From Pseudomonadota bacterium (GTDB lineage Bacteria; Pseudomonadota; Alphaproteobacteria; Rhizobiales; Xanthobacteraceae), in NCBI GenBank assembly GCA_023387735.1, contig JAEWHP010000042.1:80549-144548 (forward strand): 64,000 bases of DNA, read 5' to 3'. Every line of letters starts with the position of its first letter. Positions within the stretch are counted from its first letter, which is position 1. The notes below the pieces were generated by a model. That model was given only the letters and a program-made list of their open reading frames with translations. It ran no database searches and was not told where the DNA came from. The position numbers were made by a program, and so were the translations under genes. This document shows positions 46,315 to 55,170 of the stretch, piece after piece.

Positions 46315-48252
46315 ATGCAGGAATCCGTTGCTGAAGCCGGCGCCGTTGCACCTCCGAGGCATCCGCTGGACCCGTTGACACCGATTGAAATCCGCCGCGC
46401 CGCAGCGGCCGTGCGCGCAACGCACGATCTCGGGGCAGGCATGATGTTCGAGACGATCAGCTTGCACGAGCCTGACAAGCACGTGGTGCACGACGCCAAG
46501 CCTGGAGTGGCCTTTGCGCGTGAGGCTTTCGTGTGCGCCTTCGACCGAACCAACGGCAAGGTCTTTGAGGCCCGGGTCGATCTCGTGGCGGATCGCGTTG
46601 TCGATTGGCGGCATATTCCCGGCGTGCGGCCGCGCATTCTGATCGACGACATAACCCTCGTGGGCGAAGTGGCCCGGGCCGATCCGCGTTTTCAAGCCGC
46701 ACTGGCGAAGCGCGGCATCACCGACATTGAAAAGGTTCAGGTCGATCCCTGGTCTGCAGGCAGTTATGGCTTGCCGGACGAGGAAGGCCGCAGGCTGTCG
46801 CATACCTTTTGCTGGTACCGGAACGAGGTGAACGACAACGGCTACGCCCATCCGATCGAGGGACTTTGTGCCGTGATCGATCTCGACCTCGCCGAGGTTT
46901 TGCGCGTCGACGATTATGGCGAGGCCGACGTCCCGATGCAGAACCGTAACTATGCCGCGCGCTACCGCACCGCCTTCCGTGATGACGTGAAGCCGCTGGA
47001 AATCGTGCAGCCGGCGGGCCCGAGTTTCACCGTCGACGGCAACGAGGTTCGCTGGCAGAAGTGGCGGTTTCGCGTGGGCTTCAATGCGCGCGAGGGACTG
47101 GTGCTGCATACGGTCGGCTACGAGGATAACGGCAGGCTGCGGCCCGTGCTGCACCGCGCGGCCCTGTCCGAAATGGTCGTGCCATACGGACATCCCGGCG
47201 GCGGACATTTCCGCAAGAACGCCTTCGATGTCGGCGAGTACGGCATCGGCGTGCTGGCGAACTCCCTGACACTGGGCTGCGACTGTCTCGGCGCCATCCG
47301 CTACTTCGATGCATGGCTGGCCGACAGCAAGGGCGACCCCTATTGCATCGAGAGCGCGGTGTGCCTGCACGAGGAGGATTTCGGCATCCTCTGGAAGCAT
47401 ACCGACCTGTTCACCGGCGAGGTCGACGTGCGACGTGCCCGCCGCCTGGTGCTGTCGTCCATCTCGACTGTCGGCAACTACGAATACGGCGCGTTCTGGT
47501 ACTTTCATCAGGACGGCTCGATTCATTTCGAAATGAAGGCGACCGGCATTCTCAATACCGCCGGGTTACGGCCAGGCGAAAAGCCTGATTACGGCACGAT
47601 CGTTTCGCCCGGTGTCTACGCGCACTATCACCAGCACATCTTCAACATGCGCCTCGACATGGCGGTTGACGGCGAACGCAACCGGGTTGTCGAGGTCGAT
47701 ACCGTGGCGCTGCCTGTCGGTCCCGACAATCCGCACGGCAACGCCTTCACTATCCGCGAGACCGTCCTGGAGACCGAGCAGAAGGCGCAGCGCAACGTCG
47801 ATTTCAACGCCGCCCGCTTCTGGAAGATCGAAAGTGCCGAGGCCCGGAATGGGCTCGGACGCCCCACCGCCTACAAGCTGCTGCCGCTCAGTCCGGTGCC
47901 GACCTTCTCCGACCCGCAATCCATGGTGGCCAGGCGTGCGACCTTCATGATGCGGCAGCTATGGGTGACGGCCTACCACCCCGACGAGATTTTTGCAGCC
48001 GGCCGCTATCCCAACCAGAGCAGCGGCGGCGACGGGTTGCCGGCCTGGACTGCCGCGGACCGTCCGCTGGTCGATACGGATATCGTCGTCTGGCACTCTT
48101 TCGGCCTGCACCATATTCCGCGCCCCGAGGACTTCCCGGTGCAGCCGGTCATCACGGCAGGCTTCGCGCTTCACCCCGCCGGATTCTTCAACGAGAATCC
48201 GGCTCTCGACGTTCCGCCGGCCGCCAGCAGCATGAGCTGTTGCGTCGACTGA
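46315..48252 (+). CDS. Copper amine oxidase (topaquinone)
   Basis: Oxidises primary amines (such as tyramine, phenethylamine, histamine or putrescine) to aldehyde, hydrogen peroxide and ammonia. 645 residues, normal for the bacterial family. The topaquinone precursor is Tyr389 in STVGNYEYG; the catalytic base is Asp305 in NAFDVGEYG, 84 residues earlier, as in Arthrobacter amine oxidase; copper ligands include His439 and His441 (HYHQHIF). N2/N3 domains precede the catalytic region. No signal peptide, so it is probably cytosolic. Substrate is not readable; a dehydrogenase for aminoaldehydes lies 10 kb downstream. Confidence 0.95.
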   Translation: MQESVAEAGAVAPPRHPLDPLTPIEIRRAAAAVRATHDLGAGMMFETISLHEPDKHVVHDAKPGVAFAREAFVCAFDRTNGKVFEARVDLVADRVVDWRHIPGVRPRILIDDITLVGEVARADPRFQAALAKRGITDIEKVQVDPWSAGSYGLPDEEGRRLSHTFCWYRNEVNDNGYAHPIEGLCAVIDLDLAEVLRVDDYGEADVPMQNRNYAARYRTAFRDDVKPLEIVQPAGPSFTVDGNEVRWQKWRFRVGFNAREGLVLHTVGYEDNGRLRPVLHRAALSEMVVPYGHPGGGHFRKNAFDVGEYGIGVLANSLTLGCDCLGAIRYFDAWLADSKGDPYCIESAVCLHEEDFGILWKHTDLFTGEVDVRRARRLVLSSISTVGNYEYGAFWYFHQDGSIHFEMKATGILNTAGLRPGEKPDYGTIVSPGVYAHYHQHIFNMRLDMAVDGERNRVVEVDTVALPVGPDNPHGNAFTIRETVLETEQKAQRNVDFNAARFWKIESAEARNGLGRPTAYKLLPLSPVPTFSDPQSMVARRATFMMRQLWVTAYHPDEIFAAGRYPNQSSGGDGLPAWTAADRPLVDTDIVVWHSFGLHHIPRPEDFPVQPVITAGFALHPAGFFNENPALDVPPAASSMSCCVD

Positions 48253-48597
48253 TATGCTGAAAGCCTGCCCTGTTCGATGGTTCAAGGCCAGATAGAAGTT
48301 CAACCACCCCGGAGACCGGGATGGTCAGTTCAACCGTGCATTCTCGCGAATGATCAAACCCTTCGATGGCCTGATGCCCGCGATATCTTTGTACTCTGCA
48401 TTCCGTCCCCACACCCGTTCCCTCGATCGCTTCGCAGCAGGGATTGATCCAGTTTGACGCCAAATGCTTGCAATGCGATCGAAGCGACTCAGCAAGTATT
48501 TACCCTGCTCCGCGCCGGTCAGCGCAGACGCGCCCGCATTAATGATGTGCTTCGAATTCCCATGCAACCTCTCCGGGCACTTCCCACCGGAACCCGC
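48253..48597. other. Intergenic region with hairpin and direct repeats
   Basis: 345 bases between the amine oxidase and the Clp-like cluster. It holds a 9-base stem with one G-T pair (48304-48312 with 48316-48324, CCACCCCGG and CCGGGATGG) and a 9-base direct repeat AGTTCAACC on either side (48297-48305 and 48327-48335). No T-run follows, so it is not a clear terminator. The open frame of the next gene reaches 48454 but its start is uncertain. I see no other gene. The promoter of the Clp-like cluster should lie here. Confidence 0.45.
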
Positions 48598-49164
48598 ATG
48601 CCATCCACCAACGACGAACCGCAACTCGAACTGCCGTCGCCCCTCGCTGCGCGGCAGCCGTCGCGCCTCGCGCCGGCGTTGCTGCTGCTGGCGCTGATCG
48701 GCGGCGGCGTTTATGCGGCAACGGATGCGGACACCAAGCCCACCACAGGATTTCCTTCGCAGCCTGAAGACCTCTCGGCCAATGTCGTCACCTTCGTGTC
48801 CCCGGACGATCGCGCGGCGGTCGCCTCGGCGGTTGCTGCCCTCAAGGTTGCGCCGCCGCAACGGGTAGAGATCGAGCAAGCCGTTATTGATCGTCGGCAG
48901 CGGCTCGGCTGGATCGTTTTTACCGACAGCATGGATCCGGATGGCGACATCGTCGCGGTGGAAGCTTCCGGGCTGACGCAGCAGATCGTGCTGAACAAGA
49001 GCTGGACGCCGGTCGCGGTGGCGCTGGCCGACGACAGCCCGATCGGCGTCACCGCGCTTCGCGACGGACAAGGCGGCGGCATTACCGTGGCGTTTGCGAC
49101 GAGCAGCGGCACGGTGCCGATACGCATCCTGCGACCCGGCGAACGCATCGAGGTGGTGCCATGA
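48598..49164 (+). CDS. Single-span membrane protein of unknown function (Clp-like cluster, gene 1)
   Basis: A 188-residue protein with a hydrophilic N-terminus, one transmembrane segment at about 23-42 (RLAPALLLLALIGGGVYAA) and a C-terminal domain expected outside the cytoplasm. No family recognised. Start uncertain: ATG at 48598 is chosen because the coding character begins there; ATG at 48562 and the frame opening at 48454 are alternatives, none with a good ribosome binding site. Its stop overlaps the next start by 4 bases (ATGA), tying it to the AAA+ protein. Possible partner or adaptor of the membrane complex described in the findings. Confidence 0.6.
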   Translation: MPSTNDEPQLELPSPLAARQPSRLAPALLLLALIGGGVYAATDADTKPTTGFPSQPEDLSANVVTFVSPDDRAAVASAVAALKVAPPQRVEIEQAVIDRRQRLGWIVFTDSMDPDGDIVAVEASGLTQQIVLNKSWTPVAVALADDSPIGVTALRDGQGGGITVAFATSSGTVPIRILRPGERIEVVP

Positions 49165-50360
49165 CGGGAATGAGCCCCTGGTTAATCCGGCTGATTGTGC
49201 TGCTCGCCGTCATTTCTATCTACGGTGCTTCGCCCGCGCTGGCGGTCACGCTGGTGATCGGTGCCGCGGGCGGGGCCGTTGCCATCTTTCTCTATCGCGG
49301 TTCTTACCTGCCGAGGTTCGTCATGGATATTCTGGATCGGCTTTCCAACAAGACCAGTCTGCAGGAAGCATACGAAAGGCGCAGCCAGAGCCTGATCACC
49401 ATCGACGCCGAGGATCTCGCGGCGCGCATCAGCGCGCGCGTCGTCGGCCAGGACGAGGCCATCAGGGCGATCGCCGGGCAATTGCGGCGACGCATCGCAG
49501 CGAGGCGGCTCGACAAGCCGGTCGCCGTGTTCTGCCTCGCCGGCGCACCCGGCGTCGGCAAGACGCATTTCGCGAAGATCCTCGCCGAGGAACTCTATGG
49601 CGGACGCAGCCATCTGCACTTCTTCGACATGAGCCAGTTCGGCCAGCCGCATGCCGCCGCTAGCCTGTTCGGCCAGGCCCGCGGCTATGTCGGCTCCAAC
49701 AGCTACGGCTCGATGACGGCGGCGCTACGCGACGTGCCGAACGCCATCGTGCTGCTGGACGAGTTCGAGAAGGCACATTCGGAAGTCCACAAGCGCTTCC
49801 TGACGGCATGGAACGACGGCTTCATTACCGAGGTCAGTGACGGCGCCCGCGTCGCCACCAACGAAGCCATCTTCATTCTCACCACCAACGCCGCCTCGCG
49901 CCGCATCGGCGAGATCGCCGAGCAAACCAACGAGACCGCCGATGAACGGGGGCGGCTGGCCAAGGCGGCGCTGGCGGATGCCCAGTTCGCGCCCGAAGTG
50001 CTGTCGCGGATCGACGAAGTCTTCGCATTCCGGCCGCTCAGGGGATTGGACATCGCGCGGGTCGTTGCGCTGGAGATCGAAGCCATCGCCCTGCAGTTCA
50101 ACCTCAGGATTGCCGGCGGCGGCATCGACCCGCAAATCCTGATGCAAGCCATCGACGCTCTCTCCGGCCGCATGCAGGGTGGCGTCCGCGATATGACGCG
50201 CGTCATCGAACGGCAGATCACGGATAGCTTGATCGATGCGCGCGCCGCAGGCGCGGCGGAAATCCGGCTGGTGCAGGATGGCGAGCGCGTCAGGGTCGAA
50301 ACCGTTCGCGGCAGCCGCGAAGCGGCTCTGCCGGACCCGCAGCGCGTGACCGTTGGCTGA
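49161..50360 (+). CDS. Membrane-anchored single-ring Clp-type AAA+ ATPase (gene 2)
   Basis: A 399-residue protein with two N-terminal helices (about 6-22 and 24-45) followed by one AAA+ module of the ClpA/ClpB D2 type. Walker A GAPGVGKT (128-135), pore loop GYVG (175-178), Walker B IVLLDE (196-201), sensor 1 TTN (241-243), arginine finger Arg283 and sensor 2 Arg343 are all present, so it should be active as an unfoldase. It lacks the N-domain, D1 ring and middle domain of ClpB and shows no IGF/IGL ClpP-docking loop (the equivalent place reads RRIGEIAEQ). Coupled to the previous gene by ATGA; the next gene starts two bases after its stop. Confidence 0.85.
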   Translation: MTGMSPWLIRLIVLLAVISIYGASPALAVTLVIGAAGGAVAIFLYRGSYLPRFVMDILDRLSNKTSLQEAYERRSQSLITIDAEDLAARISARVVGQDEAIRAIAGQLRRRIAARRLDKPVAVFCLAGAPGVGKTHFAKILAEELYGGRSHLHFFDMSQFGQPHAAASLFGQARGYVGSNSYGSMTAALRDVPNAIVLLDEFEKAHSEVHKRFLTAWNDGFITEVSDGARVATNEAIFILTTNAASRRIGEIAEQTNETADERGRLAKAALADAQFAPEVLSRIDEVFAFRPLRGLDIARVVALEIEAIALQFNLRIAGGGIDPQILMQAIDALSGRMQGGVRDMTRVIERQITDSLIDARAAGAAEIRLVQDGERVRVETVRGSREAALPDPQRVTVG

Positions 50361-50362
50361 CG

Positions 50363-51694
50363 ATGGCCGGTCAGTCACACATCCTGCGAAGCGAGAGGAA
50401 GAGCGCTTTCCGCCTCCTCCTCGACCTCTATGCGACTAACACCACCTTTCGCGGCTTCAGCGAGTTCGCCATCATCGGCGCTATCGTGCTGCTGTTCGTC
50501 CACGGATTGCAGTCGTTCTCGATGATCGGCAATGCGGCGCGCACCGTCGTCACGCCGCCGAAGCTGACCGATCAGGACATCAAGACGCCGGGCGACCTTG
50601 CCAGGCTAGCCCGCCGCGACAGCGGTATGATGCCGAAACTTTCCGACCTCGGTCTAGATGAACAATATTTTGCCGCTGCCCCAGAGCCGCAAAGAACCAT
50701 GCTGACGGAGGCCTGGCGCGCCTACCGGAGCAAGAACTCGCAGAAGGCGCTGGAGTTGCTCGGGGCGGCCGGATCAGATGATCCTCACGTGCTGCTGGTT
50801 CGCGGCCTGGCGCTGATGGCCCAGCCGGACGGGGCGACGCTCCGCAGCGGCGTCCTCAATGTACAGCAGGCAGCGGACAAAGGCGACGGCAAGGCGATGG
50901 CAGTGCTCGCCGTGCTACACATCATCGGCGTACCGGGTATCCAGCACGACATCGAAAAGGGCCAGAAGCTCATCCTGAACGCGGCTGCCAAAGGCGATGT
51001 CGATGCCTCTCGTGTCGTTGGCGAGGGATATCTCTCGGGCTGGATGGGCAGCATCGATCCCGCACGCGCCGCAAAGTATTTCAGGCTGGCGGCCGATCGG
51101 GACGATCCGAAGGCCGCATTCTTTCTTGCCGTACTCCATTCCCTGGGTCGGGGGGTGCCGAAGGACGATCTCGAGGCCGACCGTTTAATGGAAAAGGCTG
51201 CCGCGCGCGGCTATCGCGAGGCGCTAACTCACCTTGGCGTCCGCCGGATGCAGGCCTATGCACAGGGGATTTCCGACGATCCGTCCGATGCGCTCAAGTG
51301 GCTCGAGCGCGCCGCCGAACTAAACGAACCGACGGGGATGCTGGCGCTCTCGACGTACTATACCGATTTTGCCGCCCGCTCCGGCCAGGCTGACATCGAG
51401 AAGGGGGTTGGGCTCATGAAAAAGTGCGTCGAGCGCACCGAGCACCCCGCCTGTGCGATGGCATATGCGACTTTCCTGGACAACGGTTTTGGCCAGCGCG
51501 ACGTCAAGCAGATCTACGCGCTGTATCGGATCGCGAATCGTGGAGCCGGGAACGTAAAGGCCCAAAGCCGCCTGGCCGAACTCACCAAGGAATTGTCGAG
51601 CGAAGATCTCATCCGAATTCAGTTGGAAACAAGCGCACGTCCGATGCAGCCGAGTTCCGACATGCCACGATTCCGGGAGATAGCACCGCGATGA
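50363..51694 (+). CDS. Sel1-repeat membrane protein (gene 3)
   Basis: A 443-residue protein with a cytoplasmic N-terminus, one transmembrane helix at about 34-54 (EFAIIGAIVLLFVHGLQSF) and about five to six Sel1/TPR-like repeats at about 130-410 (for example AAKYFRLAADRDDPKAAFFLAVLHSLGRGVPKD and DALKWLERAAELNEPTG). Sel1 solenoids bind other proteins. It starts two bases after the AAA+ stop and overlaps the next gene by ATGA. The solenoid probably faces the periplasm if the anchor is a simple single span. Likely the scaffold or substrate receptor of the cluster. Confidence 0.8.
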   Translation: MAGQSHILRSERKSAFRLLLDLYATNTTFRGFSEFAIIGAIVLLFVHGLQSFSMIGNAARTVVTPPKLTDQDIKTPGDLARLARRDSGMMPKLSDLGLDEQYFAAAPEPQRTMLTEAWRAYRSKNSQKALELLGAAGSDDPHVLLVRGLALMAQPDGATLRSGVLNVQQAADKGDGKAMAVLAVLHIIGVPGIQHDIEKGQKLILNAAAKGDVDASRVVGEGYLSGWMGSIDPARAAKYFRLAADRDDPKAAFFLAVLHSLGRGVPKDDLEADRLMEKAAARGYREALTHLGVRRMQAYAQGISDDPSDALKWLERAAELNEPTGMLALSTYYTDFAARSGQADIEKGVGLMKKCVERTEHPACAMAYATFLDNGFGQRDVKQIYALYRIANRGAGNVKAQSRLAELTKELSSEDLIRIQLETSARPMQPSSDMPRFREIAPR

Positions 51695-52608
51695 TCACCC
51701 GGGCCGAAAAAATCGCCTCGCTGCTGTTCGCGCTCTTTTTCGCTTACTTCCTCAAGAGTACGATCCTGGGTTACGCGACAGAACCGAAGGTCATCGGGGG
51801 CATCGATTTCGACCAGCCCATTCCGCAAGTCATGCCCTGGACGCCTGTCTTTTTCCCCTTGTTGCTGTCCGCAGCCTTCGGCTACTGGATCTGGCCGACG
51901 AAGTCGTACCCCAGCCTGCCGCGGAAGATGACCGCGGGGTCCATCGCCTTGGTAACGGTGACATTCGTAACGCTTTTCATTTCGACCTTGTGCATCGGAT
52001 TTGGCGCATTCTATCTTACATATCCGCACTTGATGAACAGCGAGATCCTGCCGGCAATCGCAACCACGTTCTTCGCGGCATTCCAGGGCACAGCGATCAT
52101 GGGCCTGTTTCACGGGATCGCCTTTGTTGGCTTCGGCGTCTTCTTCGGATGTCTGATCGTCCTTGTTTCGCATGGCGTAGCGTCAACGGCGTCTTCGGTC
52201 GCGCGAGCAGGACTGGACTCCGCGTCACCTTCCGGGTTGCTCAGTTCCTCAAGTCAATGGCCCTGGCTGAGCCTGCTTGCAGGTCTCGTGGCCACGGCGA
52301 TCGTGCTGGCCGGCCTTGGCGCGGGAGGGCCATTCATTATTGTGATGTGGGTCTCGTTCTTGTTGCCCTGGGGAATAGTTTGGCTCGCAGTGGGCGCCGC
52401 GATAGGGTCTGTGAGCGAGCACTGGGCCTGGTGCGTCGCGGTCAGCCTGCCGGTCGGCGGCCTTTCCTCGATGATGCACGCGACGCTCGACGGCATCCTG
52501 GCGTCCCAATCGATCGATTTTCCGCCGATACTGTTTGCGATGTTGCTCGGCTTCGCCCTCGCCCGAAAGTTGCTGCGCCCGCGTGCGCCGCAGACTGCTG
52601 CAGGCTGA
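51691..52608 (+). CDS. Polytopic membrane protein of unknown function (gene 4)
   Basis: A 305-residue protein with about seven hydrophobic segments and no recognisable family. The start at 51691 is fixed by the ATGA overlap with the Sel1 gene; the frame open to 51424 lies inside that gene. Hydrophobic blocks include IASLLFALFFAYFLKSTI, FFPLLLSAAFGYWIW, ALVTVTFVTLFISTL and WPWLSLLAGLVATAIVLAGLG. No charged motif of a known transporter is seen. It closes the cluster; 207 bases of non-coding sequence lie before the LysR gene. Confidence 0.65.
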   Translation: MITRAEKIASLLFALFFAYFLKSTILGYATEPKVIGGIDFDQPIPQVMPWTPVFFPLLLSAAFGYWIWPTKSYPSLPRKMTAGSIALVTVTFVTLFISTLCIGFGAFYLTYPHLMNSEILPAIATTFFAAFQGTAIMGLFHGIAFVGFGVFFGCLIVLVSHGVASTASSVARAGLDSASPSGLLSSSSQWPWLSLLAGLVATAIVLAGLGAGGPFIIVMWVSFLLPWGIVWLAVGAAIGSVSEHWAWCVAVSLPVGGLSSMMHATLDGILASQSIDFPPILFAMLLGFALARKLLRPRAPQTAAG

Positions 52609-52815
52609 TCGCGGATTCATAACCTCTTTGCAGTCGGCCGCTTTCGTTTGGCCTGTACGGTTCAAGGACCAGATCGACCGGAGCATGGCGGCTCCGAACG
52701 CCGTTCCGGCACCGCCGGTCCATAGGGCGCGCTGCGGCATTTCAGCAGGCCGGGTGGCGGATCTGGCTCGCGGCTGGAGCTTTCATCCGCGGCAAAATTG
52801 GTGCTTAGTCCCGTC

Positions 52816-53727
52816 ATGGCCTTTACGATCAGACAGCTGCAGTTCTTTGTCGCGGTGGCCGCGGCCGGCACGGTCTCCCATGCCGCGCAGGCGCTGTCGA
52901 TCTCGCAATCGTCCGTCACCGAGGCGATCAAGGAGCTGGAGGCCGATCTCAACGTCAAGCTGTTTGAGCGTCATCCGCGCGGCCTGTCCATTACCCACAA
53001 GGGCCATCAGCTGCTGCGCCACGCGACGCGCATCCTGTCGGATATCTCCGATGCACGCAGGAGCTTCTCCGAGCAAGCTTCGAACCGTGGTGGCCGCCTG
53101 CAGCTCGGCGTTACCTCGCTCGTCGCCGGCTACGTTCTCTCTGATCTTCTGACGCGCTATCGCCGTGCGTTTCCGTCGGTTGAGGTCCACGCCATCGAAG
53201 ACAACGGCGACTACCTCGAGCACCTCTTGATCGGCGGCGAGCTCGATGTTGCCGTCATGGTGGTATCCAACCTGCGCGACCGCCTCGCCATCGACGCCGA
53301 GATCGTCGAAGTCTCGCCCTATCGTTTGTGGCTGCCGCTCGGACATCCACTTGCAAGCGCCGACAGCATCGCGCTCGCAGACATTCTCTCCGAGCCACTT
53401 ATCATGCTGACAATCGATGAGGTGGAGGAGAATACGGGCAAGCTGCTCGCTGCATTCGGCACCCGCCCCAAGGTTGCTTTCCGCACGCGATCGGTCGAGG
53501 CGGTGCGCAGCCTGGTCGCCACCGGCGCCGGACTGGCCCTGCTGCCCGATCTTGTCTACCGGCCATGGTCCCTGGAAGGCGACCGGATCGAGTCGCGCGA
53601 CGTCTCCGGCTCACTGCCGGTCGTTCAAATCGGCATGACGTGGCGGCGCGGGTCCGGTCTCACGCAAAACGCACGCGATTTCATAGGTATAGCGCAGGGC
53701 CAGCGCGGCGTCCGGCAGCGACCGTGA
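52816..53727 (+). CDS. LysR-family transcriptional regulator
   Basis: A 303-residue regulator. N-terminal helix-turn-helix of LysR type (TIRQLQFFVAVAAAGTVSHAAQALSISQSSVTEAIKELEADLNVKLFER) followed by a co-inducer domain. The ATG at 52816 is chosen over a TTG at 52798 because MAFTIRQLQFF matches the usual LysR N-terminus. It lies upstream of and in the same direction as the polyamine ABC genes, separated by 131 bases, and is the natural candidate to regulate them. Its inducer is unknown. Confidence 0.88.
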   Translation: MAFTIRQLQFFVAVAAAGTVSHAAQALSISQSSVTEAIKELEADLNVKLFERHPRGLSITHKGHQLLRHATRILSDISDARRSFSEQASNRGGRLQLGVTSLVAGYVLSDLLTRYRRAFPSVEVHAIEDNGDYLEHLLIGGELDVAVMVVSNLRDRLAIDAEIVEVSPYRLWLPLGHPLASADSIALADILSEPLIMLTIDEVEENTGKLLAAFGTRPKVAFRTRSVEAVRSLVATGAGLALLPDLVYRPWSLEGDRIESRDVSGSLPVVQIGMTWRRGSGLTQNARDFIGIAQGQRGVRQRP

Positions 53728-53858
53728 CAGCGCGTTATCGGAAAAAGCGAAACCCGCCCCCTGATAAATGGTTTTGCGAACGGTTCCGTTTGCCGACACG
53801 CTGGGTGTGAGGACCGTGCTGCCTCGAAAGTGCAGCCGCCTGGACCTGGGAGGTGTTG

Positions 53859-55016
53859 ATGAAGTCGAAACTCGCATTGCTGAGTGGCGTGACGTTGGCG
53901 CTGGCGTTTGCGGATCCATCCGCGGCGCAAATCAAGGAAATTGGCAAGGCCGAAGGGCAGCTTACCATCGTCGCCTGGCCGGGCTATATCGAGCGCGGCG
54001 AGACCGACAAGAAGTTCGATTGGGTCACGAAGTTCGAACAAGCTTCCGGTTGCAAGGTCAATGTAAAGACCGCCAACACCTCCGACGAGATGGTGGCGTT
54101 GATGAATGAAGGCGGCTTCGACCTCGTGACCGCATCCGGCGACGCCTCATTGCGGCTCGTTGCCGGCAAGCGCGTGCAACCGATCAATATCAGCCTCATC
54201 AAGAGCTGGGGAACAATCGACGACCGCCTCAAGAAGGCGCCCTGGCATACGGTCGACGGCGTGCACTACGGCGTTCCCTACATGTGGGGGCCGAACATTC
54301 TGATGTACAACACCAAAGTCTTCAAGGATCCGCCGAAGAGCTGGAAGGTGGTGTTCGAGGAGATGGCGCTGCCGGATGGCAAACCGAACAAGGGGCGCGT
54401 CCAGGCTTATGACGGCCCCATCCACATTGCCGACGCAGCGCTCTATCTCATGACGCACAAGCCCGATCTCGGCATCAAGAGCCCCTATGAGCTGACTGAA
54501 GCGCAGTACAAGGCCTCACTCGAGCTCTTGCGCGCACAGCGCAAGCTGGTCGGCCGTTATTGGCACGATGCCTTCATCCAGATCGACGATTTCAAGAACG
54601 AAGGCGTTGTCGCATCGGGCTCGTGGCCATTCCAGGTCAACCTGCTCAAGAGCCAGAATCAACCGATCGCATCGGTTGTCCCGGACGAGGGTGTCACCGG
54701 GTGGGCCGACACCACCATGATGCACGTCGACTCCCGGAATCCGAACTGCTCATATATGTGGATGGAGCATTCGCTTGCATCCAACCTGCAGAGCGACCTC
54801 TCGGTTTGGTTCGGAGCCAATCCGGCGGTTCCGGCGGCGTGCACCGACGGACGCGGAATGCAGACCAAAGAGGGTTGCACGACAAATGGCTTCGACAACT
54901 TCTCGAAGGTCCGCTTCTGGACGACGCCAACAACGAAATGCGCGACGCAGGGCGACAAGTGCGTGCCCTACTACCGCTGGGTATCGGACTATATCGGCGT
55001 CATCGGCGGGCGTTGA
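53859..55016 (+). CDS. Polyamine-type ABC transporter solute-binding protein
   Basis: A 385-residue periplasmic protein of the PotD/YdcS group. Signal peptide ends in DPSAAQI; conserved blocks are QLTIVAWPGYIERG, DLVTASGDASLRLVAG and TVDGVHYGVPYMWGPNILMYN. A GGGAGG ribosome binding site 5 bases before ATG 53859 decides the start over GTG and TTG codons just upstream. First of four transporter genes followed by an aminobutyraldehyde dehydrogenase, as in E. coli ydcSTUV-patD; putrescine is the likely substrate. Cys pairs near the C-terminus may form disulfides. Confidence 0.87.
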   Translation: MKSKLALLSGVTLALAFADPSAAQIKEIGKAEGQLTIVAWPGYIERGETDKKFDWVTKFEQASGCKVNVKTANTSDEMVALMNEGGFDLVTASGDASLRLVAGKRVQPINISLIKSWGTIDDRLKKAPWHTVDGVHYGVPYMWGPNILMYNTKVFKDPPKSWKVVFEEMALPDGKPNKGRVQAYDGPIHIADAALYLMTHKPDLGIKSPYELTEAQYKASLELLRAQRKLVGRYWHDAFIQIDDFKNEGVVASGSWPFQVNLLKSQNQPIASVVPDEGVTGWADTTMMHVDSRNPNCSYMWMEHSLASNLQSDLSVWFGANPAVPAACTDGRGMQTKEGCTTNGFDNFSKVRFWTTPTTKCATQGDKCVPYYRWVSDYIGVIGGR

Positions 55017-55170
55017 AGCCTGACGCCGCGGTGCAATTCCGCGGCAAAGATGGCCGGTCGCGACGACCCCTTGAGGATTGCCGCGACTGGCCACGAGATC
55101 TCAAGCTCGTGCCAGCCAACGACGGCGCCGTGCGCCGAGCGCCGGATCATACAAGCAACGCGGGCAAAGC

